Assembly: GCA_011525745.1 (NCBI GenBank) | Contig: WYBU01000122.1 | Location: 1-64,000 of the forward strand | From: Planctomycetaceae bacterium | GTDB lineage: Bacteria; Planctomycetota; Phycisphaerae; UBA1845; UTPLA1 | Direction of reading: 5' to 3' | Length of the DNA stretch: 64,000 nt | In this document: in pieces, positions 43,390-52,176 of the stretch | Position numbering within the stretch: position 1 is the stretch's first letter | Layout of the letters: each line of letters starts with the position of its first letter | Notes under the pieces: generated by a model | What the model saw: only the letters and a program-made list of their open reading frames with translations | Database searches by the model: none | Told to the model about the DNA's origin: nothing | Translations under genes and position numbers: made by a program

Positions 43390-44508
43390 TTACTTCGCGA
43401 AACGCACGCAATAGATCGGCGGCAAATGGGCCGAGACGCACTGCCACGAATCGCCCTGGTTCTCCGAGACGAACAACGCGCCGGTCGTCGTGCCGAACGC
43501 CAGCCGGTCGCCGGTCGCGTCGATGTCCAGCGCGTGACGGAACGTCAGGTCGTAGGCGTGTTCCTGCGGCAGGCCGTCGCGCAACACGTCGAACGACTTG
43601 CCGCCGTCGCGCGTGCGCGACACGACCAGCTTGCCATCGACCGGAATGCGTTTCTCGTCGCTGATGCCCGGCACGAACCAGGCGGTGTCGGGATTGAACG
43701 GATGAACCGACACGCCAAAGCCGAACGCCGACGGCTGCGCGGCCTTGATCTCGTGCCAACTCTTGAGATCGTCGGTCGAGCGAAAGATGCCGTTGTGGTG
43801 CTGCGCCCAGCAGGTCGTGGGTCGCGAACGACACTGGACCATGCAGTGCGGGTCCTGAATATGCGGATCGAATGCCCGCTCGGGCGGCATGTAGGCGGCC
43901 CGCATGCCGTCGGCTCGACAGTTCCACGTCTCGCCGCCGTCCTCGCTCAGCCACACGCCGCCGCAGGATACGCCGACGGCGATGCGCCGTGCGTCGCGCG
44001 GGTCGACGCAAATCGAGTGAATGCCGGGCAGTTCCGCCCCGCCTCCGAACCACTCGGCCCGCTTGGGATGGTCCCACAGCGGACGGACGAGGTTCCAGCT
44101 CGCCCCGCGATCGGTCGAGCGAAACAGTCCGCCGGGAATCGTTCCGCACCACAGCACGCCCGGTTCGTCCGGCCCACCGGTTTCAAGCGACCAGATGAGT
44201 TCGAGGCTCCACGGCACGGGCTTCTGATTGACTGGGTTGATCGTGTCGGGAATGCCCTCGGGCTTGGGCGGATACGTCGGCACGGCGATCTCTTCCCACG
44301 TCACGCCGCCGTCATTCGAACGGTGCATCTTGACGCCGAAATGCCCATGCCCCAGCGCCGCGTAAAGGCAGCCGTCGCGCGAATCGTGCATCAGCATCGG
44401 GCTGTTGTCGCCGAGAAATGCCGCGCGGCCGACGCGCCACTGCCGCGGTCCCCGCCGCTCGATCGTGAAAACGCCCTTGCGCGACGAGACGAAGATTCGA
44501 TCGGACAT
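43390..44508 (-). CDS. BNR/sialidase-like beta-propeller protein
   Basis: A 372-residue protein without a signal peptide. It has repeated Asp-box/BNR motifs: RSNDGGVTWEE, RSTDRGASWNL, LSEDGGETWNC, RSTDDLKSWHE, SRTRDGGKSFDV and SENQGDSWQC. They point to a six-bladed propeller (family of exo-alpha-sialidase-like/YCF48-like proteins). Catalytic residues of true sialidases were not identified, and with no export signal it is presumably cytoplasmic, so a sialidase role is doubtful. GAGGGAG lies about 8 bases before the ATG at 44508. A MoaD/ThiS-like gene lies 84 bases upstream on the same strand; to my knowledge this pairing recurs in many bacteria without a described function. Confidence 0.75.
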   Translation of the reverse strand: MSDRIFVSSRKGVFTIERRGPRQWRVGRAAFLGDNSPMLMHDSRDGCLYAALGHGHFGVKMHRSNDGGVTWEEIAVPTYPPKPEGIPDTINPVNQKPVPWSLELIWSLETGGPDEPGVLWCGTIPGGLFRSTDRGASWNLVRPLWDHPKRAEWFGGGAELPGIHSICVDPRDARRIAVGVSCGGVWLSEDGGETWNCRADGMRAAYMPPERAFDPHIQDPHCMVQCRSRPTTCWAQHHNGIFRSTDDLKSWHEIKAAQPSAFGFGVSVHPFNPDTAWFVPGISDEKRIPVDGKLVVSRTRDGGKSFDVLRDGLPQEHAYDLTFRHALDIDATGDRLAFGTTTGALFVSENQGDSWQCVSAHLPPIYCVRFAK

Positions 44509-44592
44509 GCAAGCTCCCTCGTTTGAATGAGCGATTGCGTTCACGCAGACCCGCGTCGCCCGGCCGCGGCGCCCGCCCCCGCATCTCCGGCC

Positions 44593-44862
44593 TCAGCCGC
44601 CCGAAAGCGCCTGCATCACGCATACGTGCGCGCCGTCCGCCACTTCGTCGCTCAGCCCGACGCGGTCGCGAAGGGGACGGCCATTGATAAAAACCACCAT
44701 GTGCCGGCGCAGCGCACCCTGATCGTCGAGCACGTAGCCGCGGGCTTTTGCGTTTTCGGCGAACACGGCGTTCAGCAAATCGCGCACGGTGCGACCGCTG
44801 ACCGTCATGGACGGACAGGGAACGTGACGCTGGATGTTGGCTGTGAAGCTGACGGTGGCCAT
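44593..44862 (-). CDS. MoaD/ThiS-family ubiquitin-like sulfur-carrier protein
   Basis: An 89-residue beta-grasp protein: MATVSFTANIQRHVPCPSM opens like MoaD/ThiS; VRDLLNAVFAENAKARGYVLDDQGALRRHMVVFINGRPL is the middle; VADGAHVCVMQALSGG ends with the exposed Gly-Gly that E1-like enzymes adenylate and that becomes the thiocarboxylate. No MoeB/ThiF activating enzyme is nearby. The start is fixed at the ATG 44862 by homology; a longer open frame is unlikely. It heads a two-gene unit with the BNR protein, behind a clear promoter at 44911-44939. Confidence 0.82.
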   Translation of the reverse strand: MATVSFTANIQRHVPCPSMTVSGRTVRDLLNAVFAENAKARGYVLDDQGALRRHMVVFINGRPLRDRVGLSDEVADGAHVCVMQALSGG

Positions 44863-44910
44863 GATCAGGAATGCGGTGGTGAGGATTCCGGCCCCAAGCC
44901 ACTGATTCGC

Positions 44911-44939
44911 ACAATAATAGCCTTCCAAAGCCGCGTCAA
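44911..44939 (-). promoter_or_regulatory. sigma70-type promoter for the MoaD-like/BNR pair
   Basis: On the minus strand, TTGACG (44934-44939), 17 bases and TATTGT (44911-44916). Transcription would begin near 44904, about 42 bases before the ATG at 44862. Confidence 0.65.
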
Positions 44940-44962
44940 CCGCACGCCGCGGAGCGGTGCCC

Positions 44963-44992
44963 TTGCCGCGCGTCATGATCGGCTCGTATAGT
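44963..44992 (+). promoter_or_regulatory. sigma70-type promoter for the cytochrome-like gene
   Basis: TTGCCG (44963-44968), 18 bases and TATAGT (44987-44992) lie about 56 bases before the ATG at 45048. It is divergent from the promoter at 44911-44939, so the two transcripts share a compact control region. Confidence 0.5.
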
Positions 44993-45047
44993 CCGATCGT
45001 CGGCCGCGACCGCTGTGCGGACGGCCCATCGATATCCGAGGACGAAC

Positions 45048-46313
45048 ATGACACGATTCATCAGTTTCATCGGCGTACCCGCATTCGCGGCCGCGGCGAT
45101 TGCCGCGGCGGCATGGGCCGATCCCGGCGTCGTGATCACCCACGACGGACAGAAGCTGCACGGCGACGTCAGCGAGGTCGGCGACGCCGTGGAAGTGGCC
45201 GTCGGCAGGAAGGTCCAGCGCTTCGCGCGTTCCGACGTGAAGTCGGTGCGGTACGACGAGGAGATCGAGACGGAATACCAGGCCAGGTCCCGCGATGCGG
45301 GCATCAACGATCCGGCCGCCCAGGCGAAACTGCTGGAGTGGTGCATCGCGCAGGGGCAGCCCGAGATCATCTCGCGACAGGCGTATCGCGTCCTGCAATT
45401 GCAGCCGGACCACGAGGCCGCGCGGACGGCGATGAAAGAGGCCAACGACATCATCGCCGCCGAGCGCGCCGCGGAACAGGCGGCGGCCGACGAACGCAAG
45501 GCGGCGACCGATCGACGCAAACCGAAGGAGCGCGAGCCGAAAGCGGACGGCGACGGCGCGGCCGGCCGGCGGCTGACGAAGGACGAGGTGAACCGGCTGC
45601 GTTTCATGGAACTGCGTTTGCCGCGCACGCGGTCGGACGAGCCGGAAAACGTGCGCGTGACGATTCCCGGCGACGTGGCGGAGGAATTTCTGCGCGGGGT
45701 CCAGGGACGGACGGGCTACGAGGGGCGCGAGGGGCGCGAGCAGTTCATGAAGCTGGCGCCGCATGAGAAGCTGGCACGCATCGTCGTGGACTCCGGACGC
45801 GACGATTTCGAAAAGTTCGTCAGCCGCATCGAAATCCGTTCCGATCCCGAGGTGTTCGCGACGTTCAAGTCCAAAGTCATGCCGCGCGTCATTCAGGGCT
45901 GCGCGTCCGCCCGTTGCCACGGCGGGGCCGGCGCGGACGAGACCGGCCTGCGGCTCTTCGACGATCCCTTGCGTTCGCCGGAGACAACTTACGCCAACTT
46001 CCTGGTGCTCAACGAATACACGATCAAGCCGCCGGGCGGTCGCGAATATCGCATGATTGACCGCGCCCGGCCCGACGATTCGCTTCTGCTGGCGTGGCTG
46101 ACGCGGCCCGACGCGACGCATGTTCCCGTGCCGCACCCGGGCGAATCGAAACTCAAGCCGTTGTTCCGCACGCGCGAGCATCCCGGTTACGTGGCGATTC
46201 GCGAATGGATCGACTCGCTGCGCGAGCCGCAGCCGGATTACGGCGTGCGCATCCGCCCGGCGCCGACCTCGCAACCGGCGGGGAAACCGACGGATGAGGA
46301 CGACGATGATTAG
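45048..46313 (+). CDS. exported protein with CX4CH haem-like site
   Basis: A 421-residue protein with a signal peptide (FIGVPAFAAAAIAAAAWA). Residues about 27-75 form a small beta domain (VVITHDGQKLHGDVSEVGDAVEVAVG), then a helical, Ala/Glu/Lys-rich region (90-180). The C-terminal part (about 240-400) has VMPRVIQGCASARCHGGAGADETGLRLFDD, with C285, C290 and H291 spaced C-x4-C-H instead of the usual C-x2-C-H, and RARPDDSLLLAWL, HPGESKLKPLF, IREWIDSL. This context is that of planctomycete cytochrome-c-like domains. The unusual spacing may bind haem atypically or not at all. Electron transfer is inferred, not shown. GAGGA lies upstream. Confidence 0.7.
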   Translation: MTRFISFIGVPAFAAAAIAAAAWADPGVVITHDGQKLHGDVSEVGDAVEVAVGRKVQRFARSDVKSVRYDEEIETEYQARSRDAGINDPAAQAKLLEWCIAQGQPEIISRQAYRVLQLQPDHEAARTAMKEANDIIAAERAAEQAAADERKAATDRRKPKEREPKADGDGAAGRRLTKDEVNRLRFMELRLPRTRSDEPENVRVTIPGDVAEEFLRGVQGRTGYEGREGREQFMKLAPHEKLARIVVDSGRDDFEKFVSRIEIRSDPEVFATFKSKVMPRVIQGCASARCHGGAGADETGLRLFDDPLRSPETTYANFLVLNEYTIKPPGGREYRMIDRARPDDSLLLAWLTRPDATHVPVPHPGESKLKPLFRTREHPGYVAIREWIDSLREPQPDYGVRIRPAPTSQPAGKPTDEDDDD

Positions 46314-46362
46314 CCGCGACACCAGCGCATGAGCGGCGATTTTCGCGCGAGCGAAACCTGTC

Positions 46363-46944
46363 ATGCAGCCCATCCGTTCCTTTGTCGCGATCGAGCTTCC
46401 CGACGTGGCGCGGCACGATCTGTCTCGGCTTGTTTCTCGACTGGATTCGGGCGTTTCGGGCGTGCGCTGGATTCCGGCGAATCAAATGCACCTGACGCTC
46501 AAGTTTCTGGGCGACATCGACGAGCGCGATCTGCCGATGTTGTGCGATTTGTTGAGCGAAGCGGCGCTGGAGTGCGAGCCTTTTCACCTGAGCCTGCGCG
46601 GCGCCGGCTGTTTTCCGCCGAGCGGCCCGGTGCGGATCGTGTGGGCCGGTCTGGAGGAACCGACCGGCCGCTTGGCGCGGCTTCACGAGCGGTGCGAGGC
46701 GCTGTTTGCGGGGCTGGGATTCAAGCAGGAACATCGGGCCTTTCGGGCGCACGTGACGATGGCGCGCGTGAAGTCGGCGCGAGCCGGCGCCGAAATCCGG
46801 CAGCGCGTCGCGGCTCACGTCGACTTCGCGGGCGCTACGTTCGACGTCGACGAAATTGTGTTCTACCAGTCGTTGCTCGAACGCGACGGGGCGAAATACG
46901 TCGCGCTGAGCCGCCACGGATTGGGGCAGGAGCGGGAATCGTAA
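46363..46944 (+). CDS. thpR: RNA 2',3'-cyclic phosphodiesterase
   Basis: A 193-residue 2H-phosphodiesterase (LigT/ThpR family). The two HxTx motifs are HLTL (H43) and HVTM (H130), with RSFVAIELPD at the start and FYQSLLERDGAKYVALS at the end, as in the family. It opens 2',3'-cyclic phosphates on RNA ends; the exact cell role is not settled in bacteria. Length matches the E. coli protein (176) with a slightly longer middle. It follows the cytochrome-like gene by 49 bases. Confidence 0.9.
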   Translation: MQPIRSFVAIELPDVARHDLSRLVSRLDSGVSGVRWIPANQMHLTLKFLGDIDERDLPMLCDLLSEAALECEPFHLSLRGAGCFPPSGPVRIVWAGLEEPTGRLARLHERCEALFAGLGFKQEHRAFRAHVTMARVKSARAGAEIRQRVAAHVDFAGATFDVDEIVFYQSLLERDGAKYVALSRHGLGQERES

Positions 46945-47003
46945 AGCGACGACCGCCAGCTCCGCGGACGACGCCGTGAATCACGGGCGGCCGGTGGAGC
47001 CGC

Positions 47004-47783
47004 TCAGTTGACGCACTCCAGCATCATCTCCGTGCCGAAGGATGGCCAGAGTCCCTGGGCGGCGTGGTACGTGGCCCGCACCAGGCGCGACGGCAGCGGC
47101 CTCGAATCACGCCGCAACGTGTGCAGCGCGCGCGGACGCAGATGCCGCCGCGAGGCGACGCGAAAACCGACACGTTCGACGATCGAGACGATCTCCGCCA
47201 TCGTGTATTCGTGCAGGTGGCCGTGACCGTGTATCCAGCCTTTTTTCATCTGCTCGTCGGGATGCGGCAGCGGGGATTGACCCAGCAGCAGTCGAATGCG
47301 TTTGTGCAGCGCGGCAAAGTTGGGAACGCTGAGGATCAACCGGCCGCCGGGACGCATGATCCGCCGGATGCCGTTGAGCACCTCGCTGGGCGGCGCAAAG
47401 ACGTGCTCCAGCACCTCGGTAAAAAGAACCAGGTCGAACGACGCCTCGTCGTAGGGCGGCCGCTCGTTGTCGAGGTCCCACGTGCGCAGTTCGATTCCGG
47501 CCGCTCGAAACCGCGCAGCCAGATGCGGCGTGCGATCCAGCGCACCTATGTCGTAATGCGGAAATAGCCGCTTGAGCAGAAGCGTGAACGGCGTCGGCCC
47601 GATATCGAGAAGTTGGAACGGCCGCTCGACGCGCGGAATCAGATCGAGCACGCGCTCGAAGCGATACGCGTTGTCGACCATATAGGCGATTTCCTTCGCC
47701 TGGTCGTTTTCAAGAAACGCGGACTCGGCGATGGGGTCCTGAAGTATGGCAACAAACGAATCCAGCCGCGCGCAGGATGACAC
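47004..47783 (-). CDS. class I SAM-dependent methyltransferase
   Basis: A 259-residue methyltransferase: QLLDIGPTPFTLLLKRLFPHYDI is motif I, then LRTWDLDNERPPYDEASFDLVLFTEVLEHVFAPP (motif II/post I) and IMRPGGRLILSVPNF. It belongs to the Methyltransf_11/UbiE-like group; substrate unknown. The GTG at 47783 is preferred over one at 47855, because an extended -10 (TGC-TACAAT, 47854-47846) lies inside the longer open frame and the first 24 codons would precede the transcript. GGGGGTG is a possible ribosome site. The gene is convergent with thpR. Confidence 0.72.
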   Translation of the reverse strand: MSSCARLDSFVAILQDPIAESAFLENDQAKEIAYMVDNAYRFERVLDLIPRVERPFQLLDIGPTPFTLLLKRLFPHYDIGALDRTPHLAARFRAAGIELRTWDLDNERPPYDEASFDLVLFTEVLEHVFAPPSEVLNGIRRIMRPGGRLILSVPNFAALHKRIRLLLGQSPLPHPDEQMKKGWIHGHGHLHEYTMAEIVSIVERVGFRVASRRHLRPRALHTLRRDSRPLPSRLVRATYHAAQGLWPSFGTEMMLECVN

Positions 47784-47845
47784 GCTTACACCCCCGTCAA
47801 GCGTTGCGCGTAATTGACCGAGCTTCCGGCCGCCCGATGGCGAAC

Positions 47846-47854
47846 ATTGTAGCA
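47846..47854 (-). promoter_or_regulatory. extended -10 element for the methyltransferase gene
   Basis: On the minus strand, TGC-TACAAT occupies 47854 down to 47846. It is identical to the element at 26649 and close to that at 13701. The expected transcript start is near 47839, with a leader of about 56 bases before the GTG at 47783. Confidence 0.45.
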
Positions 47855-48127
47855 CGCGCTTTCGACGCGTGGAACATCGAATCGAAGCCTCATGTCACAG
47901 CCCGGCAACCAGCCAGGCCCGCATCGCCGGCGCGAAGCAGGGGGAACAGGATTCTCAGTTCGGCTTTTGGCGGCTCCCCACCGGCTCACGGCGTCCGGGG
48001 TCTTATGAAGCCATGCCGGCCGGCCCGCGCGCGCGGGCGGCGAGGTCATCGTCCGGCATCGAACCGGCATCGGCGCTGACACACGTCTCCACTAACCGTC
48101 CGCCGGAATCCCCGTTATCCTGTCGCC

Positions 48128-49828
48128 ATGTCCTTCGTCAGCCTGCCGCAGACCGTTCGGGGCATCCACCGCCTGCGTCAGATTGCCGTGGTCCTGACGC
48201 GGCACGGTTTCGGTCACTTCGTGGAACGCGTCAATCTTCGTCGCTTTGTGCCGATGGCCGGGCTGCTTTTCCCCAAGGCGGCGGCCGAGATCGAAGTGGA
48301 CCCGATGGCGAGCATCGGCCAGCGGCTGGTGCGCGTGTGCGAGGAACTGGGGCCGACCTTCGTCAAGCTCGGGCAGCTTGCCTCGACTCGGCCCGACCTG
48401 GTGCCGGCGCCGATCGTCAAGGCGCTGACGCGCCTTCAGGACCGGGTCGAGCCGTTCGACGCGGACACGGCCCGGCGGATCATCGAGGCCGATCTGGGCG
48501 CGTCGATCGAGCACTTGTACACCTCGTTCGACGAGCAGCCGATCGCCAGCGGCTCCATTGCGCAGGTCCACTGCGCGGTCACGCGCCAGGGGCGCGAAGT
48601 GGTCGTCAAGGTCAAGCGACCCGGCATCGACGCCATGATCGCCCTGGACATGCACGTGCTGCGCTGGCTGGCCCACGGCGCCGAGACCTACATCCCCGAG
48701 CTGCGCGTCTATCATCCGCGCGTCATCGTCGAGGAATTCGCTCAGACGATTCATCGCGAGCTGGATTTCGTCTACGAAGGCTCGGCGACACAACGCTTTT
48801 GCGAGGCGTTTCAGGATACGCCGGCCATCATTATTCCGCGCGTCGAGTGGGAACTGACCGCGTCCAACGTGTTGACCATGCACCGGCTCGTCGGCCTGCG
48901 CATGACGCAGGTGCTGGCGCGGATGCCCGCCAACGTCGATCGACGGCGGTTGGCACAGAACCTGGCCGAGTGTTTCCTGCGGCAGTTCTTCGAGATGAAT
49001 CTGTTCCACGCCGATCCGCATCCAGGCAATCTGCTGGTCTTCGAGCCGGACCGGCTGGGCCTGATCGACTTCGGCATGGTGGGGCAGGTGTCGGACGAGC
49101 TGTCCGGACAGCTCGTCGTCGCGCTGGTGGCGACGATACAGCGCGAAATGGACGTCGTGATCGACGTGCTGGCCGATCTGGCCGCGCTCGGCCCCGAGAC
49201 CGATCGCACGGCGCTGCGCCGCGATTTGCGCGAGCTGCTGGAAAAGTACTACGGTCAACCGCTCAAGCGACTCGACCTGCGGACGATCTTCTACGAACTG
49301 ATCGAGCTGATGCGACGTTACGATGTCGCGCTGCCGCGCGATTTCGTGATGCTGGGCAAGAGTCTCGTCGCCGTGGCCGGCGTGGCGCTGCAACTCGATC
49401 CAAACCTCAATCTTCTCGAGCTGATCCGCCCGCGCATCAAGCGGATGATCCACGAACGGCTGTCGCCCAACCGCATCGTTCGCGGGCTGACGATGAGCAC
49501 GTGGCATATCCTGTCGGTGCTGCGGGAACTGCCGCGGCAGATACGCGACTGGACGCGGCGGGCCAATCGCGGGCAGATTCAAATCAACATCCGCCATCAG
49601 AATCTCGATTATCTGGCAAGTGAGATCGATCGTTCGAGCAATCGCCTGGCGCTGTCGATCTTTTCGGCGGCCACGATTATCGGAAGCTCGATGCTGGTGC
49701 AGGTCGCCCCCGAGCGCACCGTGCTGGGCGTGTCGCTTCAATACTTCGGCATGGTCGGTTTCATGGTGTCGTTCTTTCTCGGGCTGGGCTTGATTGTGGC
49801 GATTTTGAGAAGCGGAAAGTTGTCGTAA
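48128..49828 (+). CDS. UbiB/ABC1-family atypical kinase
   Basis: A 566-residue membrane-associated protein of the ABC1/ADCK/UbiB family. It has the N-terminal KxGQ motif KLGQ (80-83) within GPTFVKLGQLASTRPDLVP, the Ala-rich loop SGSIAQVHCA, the lysine of VVVKVKRPG, FHADPHPGNLLV and the DFG-like LIDFGMVG. The C-terminal end has two membrane helices (about 520-560). The family supports ubiquinone or menaquinone synthesis and may act on lipids. TATCCT (48116-48121) stands 6 bases before the ATG, suggesting another leaderless start. Confidence 0.88.
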   Translation: MSFVSLPQTVRGIHRLRQIAVVLTRHGFGHFVERVNLRRFVPMAGLLFPKAAAEIEVDPMASIGQRLVRVCEELGPTFVKLGQLASTRPDLVPAPIVKALTRLQDRVEPFDADTARRIIEADLGASIEHLYTSFDEQPIASGSIAQVHCAVTRQGREVVVKVKRPGIDAMIALDMHVLRWLAHGAETYIPELRVYHPRVIVEEFAQTIHRELDFVYEGSATQRFCEAFQDTPAIIIPRVEWELTASNVLTMHRLVGLRMTQVLARMPANVDRRRLAQNLAECFLRQFFEMNLFHADPHPGNLLVFEPDRLGLIDFGMVGQVSDELSGQLVVALVATIQREMDVVIDVLADLAALGPETDRTALRRDLRELLEKYYGQPLKRLDLRTIFYELIELMRRYDVALPRDFVMLGKSLVAVAGVALQLDPNLNLLELIRPRIKRMIHERLSPNRIVRGLTMSTWHILSVLRELPRQIRDWTRRANRGQIQINIRHQNLDYLASEIDRSSNRLALSIFSAATIIGSSMLVQVAPERTVLGVSLQYFGMVGFMVSFFLGLGLIVAILRSGKLS

Positions 49829-49905
49829 TCGCCGTGGACGTGCGTCCCCTCGCCGGAACCTGCACGGGCCATGAAACAACCGCATCAGGGCGGAGTGGAC
49901 TCACC

Positions 49906-52011
49906 ATGAACGGGACAAGCCGGGTTCCCGCACAACATGCGCATCCGGCGACGTCGTTATCCGGCGAATCGGGAACGCCATCCGATCCGATTGCGGAGCT
50001 GGTCATGCCGCGTGCCGCCGAAATGCGCGCCGCGCATTCCGAACGCGTCGCTCCCAACCGGCCGCGCCATCCGCTGCGCCGCACCGACGCCCTGGTCGCG
50101 ATCGTCCTGTTCGCCGCCGCCATCTTGGCACGCTGGCCCTTCATCGCACGCGGTGAAACTTTGCTGCACTCCGACGAGGCCATCGTCGGAATCATGGCCC
50201 AGGACATCGCCGAAGGACGTCGATTCCCCGTTTTCTTCTACGGACAGCGCTACATGGGCGCGCTGGAGGCCTACGTCATCGCGCTGCTGCGGCCGTTGTT
50301 CGACGATCCGATCACGTCCTTGCGCGTCGGTCCGACGCTGTTCTTCGCGATGCTGACGTCGCTGCAATACCTGATGCTGACGCGCTGGTTCGGCCGGCGC
50401 GGCGGATTGATCGGCGCGGCCACGCTGATTCTCGCCGCACCCATGTTCGTGCAGTGGAGCATTTCGGCCCGCGGCGGATACATCGAATCGCTCGTCTGGG
50501 GCACGCTGCTGTGGTGGGCCTACTGGGAATGGTTTGTTCCGCCGAATCGGGATTCGGCTCATGCCCCGGCCAGCGCCAGAAAAAAGTTCCTTCTTGGCGC
50601 CATTCTCGGCTCGGGCATGTGGATCAACCCCACGATCGGCGTGTTTCTCGCGCCGGTGATCGCACACGCACTGATGGCCGCGCCGCTGGCCGCCGCCCGC
50701 CGCGATCCGCGATTATCCATCGCGCTGGCCGGCCTGGACCGCACCTTCCGCAGCCTGCCGATGTCGCTGCCGGTGGTCGTGCTGCTGACGATCGCCGTCG
50801 CAACGAGCATCTGGGGCATGTGGGTGGTCGACGGCCGCGTGCGGACCTCGTTATTGATGGACATGCTGCCGCGTCCGGCCGCCGCGGCGGTGCTGGTGAT
50901 CGCCGCGATTGTGGCATGGCGATCGCTCACGCAACGATGGCCCGTCCTACCATTCTTGCGTTCACAGTTGACGTCCGCCGGGCCGCTGATTTTTGGCGCG
51001 CTGGTGGGGTTGACGCCCACGTTGATCTACGTGGTCCGTCGAACGCTGACGGGCGCCGCGGTGGAGGCGTCGCTGCCGCTGGGTCTGCGTCCGATGTGGA
51101 CCATCGGCGATCCGCTGCTCTATCTGCTTCGCGGGTTGCCGCTGCTGCTGGCGGCGGATGGCGGCCCGTTCCTGGACTTGGTTCGAGTGGGGCGTTCATA
51201 CGTCACGGTCCCGGTTTCGCCGCAGGTCGCGGCGGGACTGTTCGGGCTGAACTGGCTCGTGCTGGGCGGACTGCTGACGTGCGGCGTCGTGATGGCGGTG
51301 CATTATCGCGACGAACTCGTCGCCGCGCTGCGCCTGCGGCCCGGACCGCATGCACCATCTGCATTTCTCGTGCTGGCGTGGTTCGCCATGCTGTCCATGT
51401 ACGTCATGGGCGCATGCACGTTCGACTTCACCACGATTCGATACCTCGTCCCACTCTGGGCGGTTGTGCCCGGCTTGCTGGCGGCGACGGCGGCGGCCGA
51501 TTCGCTTCGGCGCGCGGCGTGGCCGGCCGTGGGCTGTCTGTTGTTTGCCTGGGCACTGGGCCAAGCCGCCTTCTTTACGCAGCTAGGTCCGCCGCATCCG
51601 CTGACGCGACTGGCCGGCGAGTTGAAAGCGTCGCAAGAGCGGGGCGAACTGGATTTCGCCCTGGCCGAGCCGCTGGATGCCCACCTGCTCACGTTTCTGA
51701 CGCAACAGGCGCCACCGATCGGCGAGTATCAGTCGTTCTGGCCGCGACTGGCGCACCTGCGCCGCGAAACGAATGTCCGAATGCCGACGAACTACGTGGT
51801 CCACGCCGCCGACATTGACTGGATGCGCGACTGGACCGACGCAGGCTGGCCGGGGCGATCTCCGCCTGAGACGTCGCGTTTCCTGTGGCCGGCATTGAAG
51901 CGTTTCTTGCGCGAGCATCCCGAAGACGTGTTGTCGCGCACGACGTTGCCGGATGGATACGAATTGTGGCGGACGACGCGCGCGATTCCCGAAGCCGCGA
52001 CCGATTCGTGA
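49906..52011 (+). CDS. GT-C-type polytopic membrane glycosyltransferase-like protein
   Basis: A 701-residue protein with about 10 to 12 membrane helices. The first luminal loop has LLHSDEAIVGIMAQDIAEGRRFPVFFYGQRYMG, an acidic D-E motif and a GT39/PMT-type loop, and later QWSISARGGYIESLVWGTLLWWAYWEW. The last about 110 residues are soluble. It is one of at least four such large GT-C-like proteins in 30 kb, which implies several distinct sugar transfers to envelope glycans or proteins. ATG 49906 is chosen as the first good methionine; an open frame extends 72 bases upstream. Confidence 0.7.
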   Translation: MNGTSRVPAQHAHPATSLSGESGTPSDPIAELVMPRAAEMRAAHSERVAPNRPRHPLRRTDALVAIVLFAAAILARWPFIARGETLLHSDEAIVGIMAQDIAEGRRFPVFFYGQRYMGALEAYVIALLRPLFDDPITSLRVGPTLFFAMLTSLQYLMLTRWFGRRGGLIGAATLILAAPMFVQWSISARGGYIESLVWGTLLWWAYWEWFVPPNRDSAHAPASARKKFLLGAILGSGMWINPTIGVFLAPVIAHALMAAPLAAARRDPRLSIALAGLDRTFRSLPMSLPVVVLLTIAVATSIWGMWVVDGRVRTSLLMDMLPRPAAAAVLVIAAIVAWRSLTQRWPVLPFLRSQLTSAGPLIFGALVGLTPTLIYVVRRTLTGAAVEASLPLGLRPMWTIGDPLLYLLRGLPLLLAADGGPFLDLVRVGRSYVTVPVSPQVAAGLFGLNWLVLGGLLTCGVVMAVHYRDELVAALRLRPGPHAPSAFLVLAWFAMLSMYVMGACTFDFTTIRYLVPLWAVVPGLLAATAAADSLRRAAWPAVGCLLFAWALGQAAFFTQLGPPHPLTRLAGELKASQERGELDFALAEPLDAHLLTFLTQQAPPIGEYQSFWPRLAHLRRETNVRMPTNYVVHAADIDWMRDWTDAGWPGRSPPETSRFLWPALKRFLREHPEDVLSRTTLPDGYELWRTTRAIPEAATDS

Positions 52012-52024
52012 TCGCTTCGCATTT

Positions 52025-52176
52025 CAAACCGAACCGCGACCGTGAGGCAGGGGCGGGAAACTAAACAAGTTGAGACATCCGCAATGCGGCGACGCCACGC
52101 CACAGTGCACGATTGGATTCGCCGGCGCGTTCGTCGCGCGACCCGCCGCTCCCTCACGGTCGCGGTTCGGATCAAG
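52025..52176. repeat. R1 palindromic repeat element, copy 3
   Basis: The forward arm has CCGAACCGCGACCGTGAGGC (52029-52048) and the reverse arm has GCTCCCTCACGGTCGCGGTT (52148-52167). The GAACCGCG-to-complement distance is 138 bp. It occupies most of the 256-base gap between the GT-C gene and the convergent dockerin gene at 52268. Confidence 0.85.
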
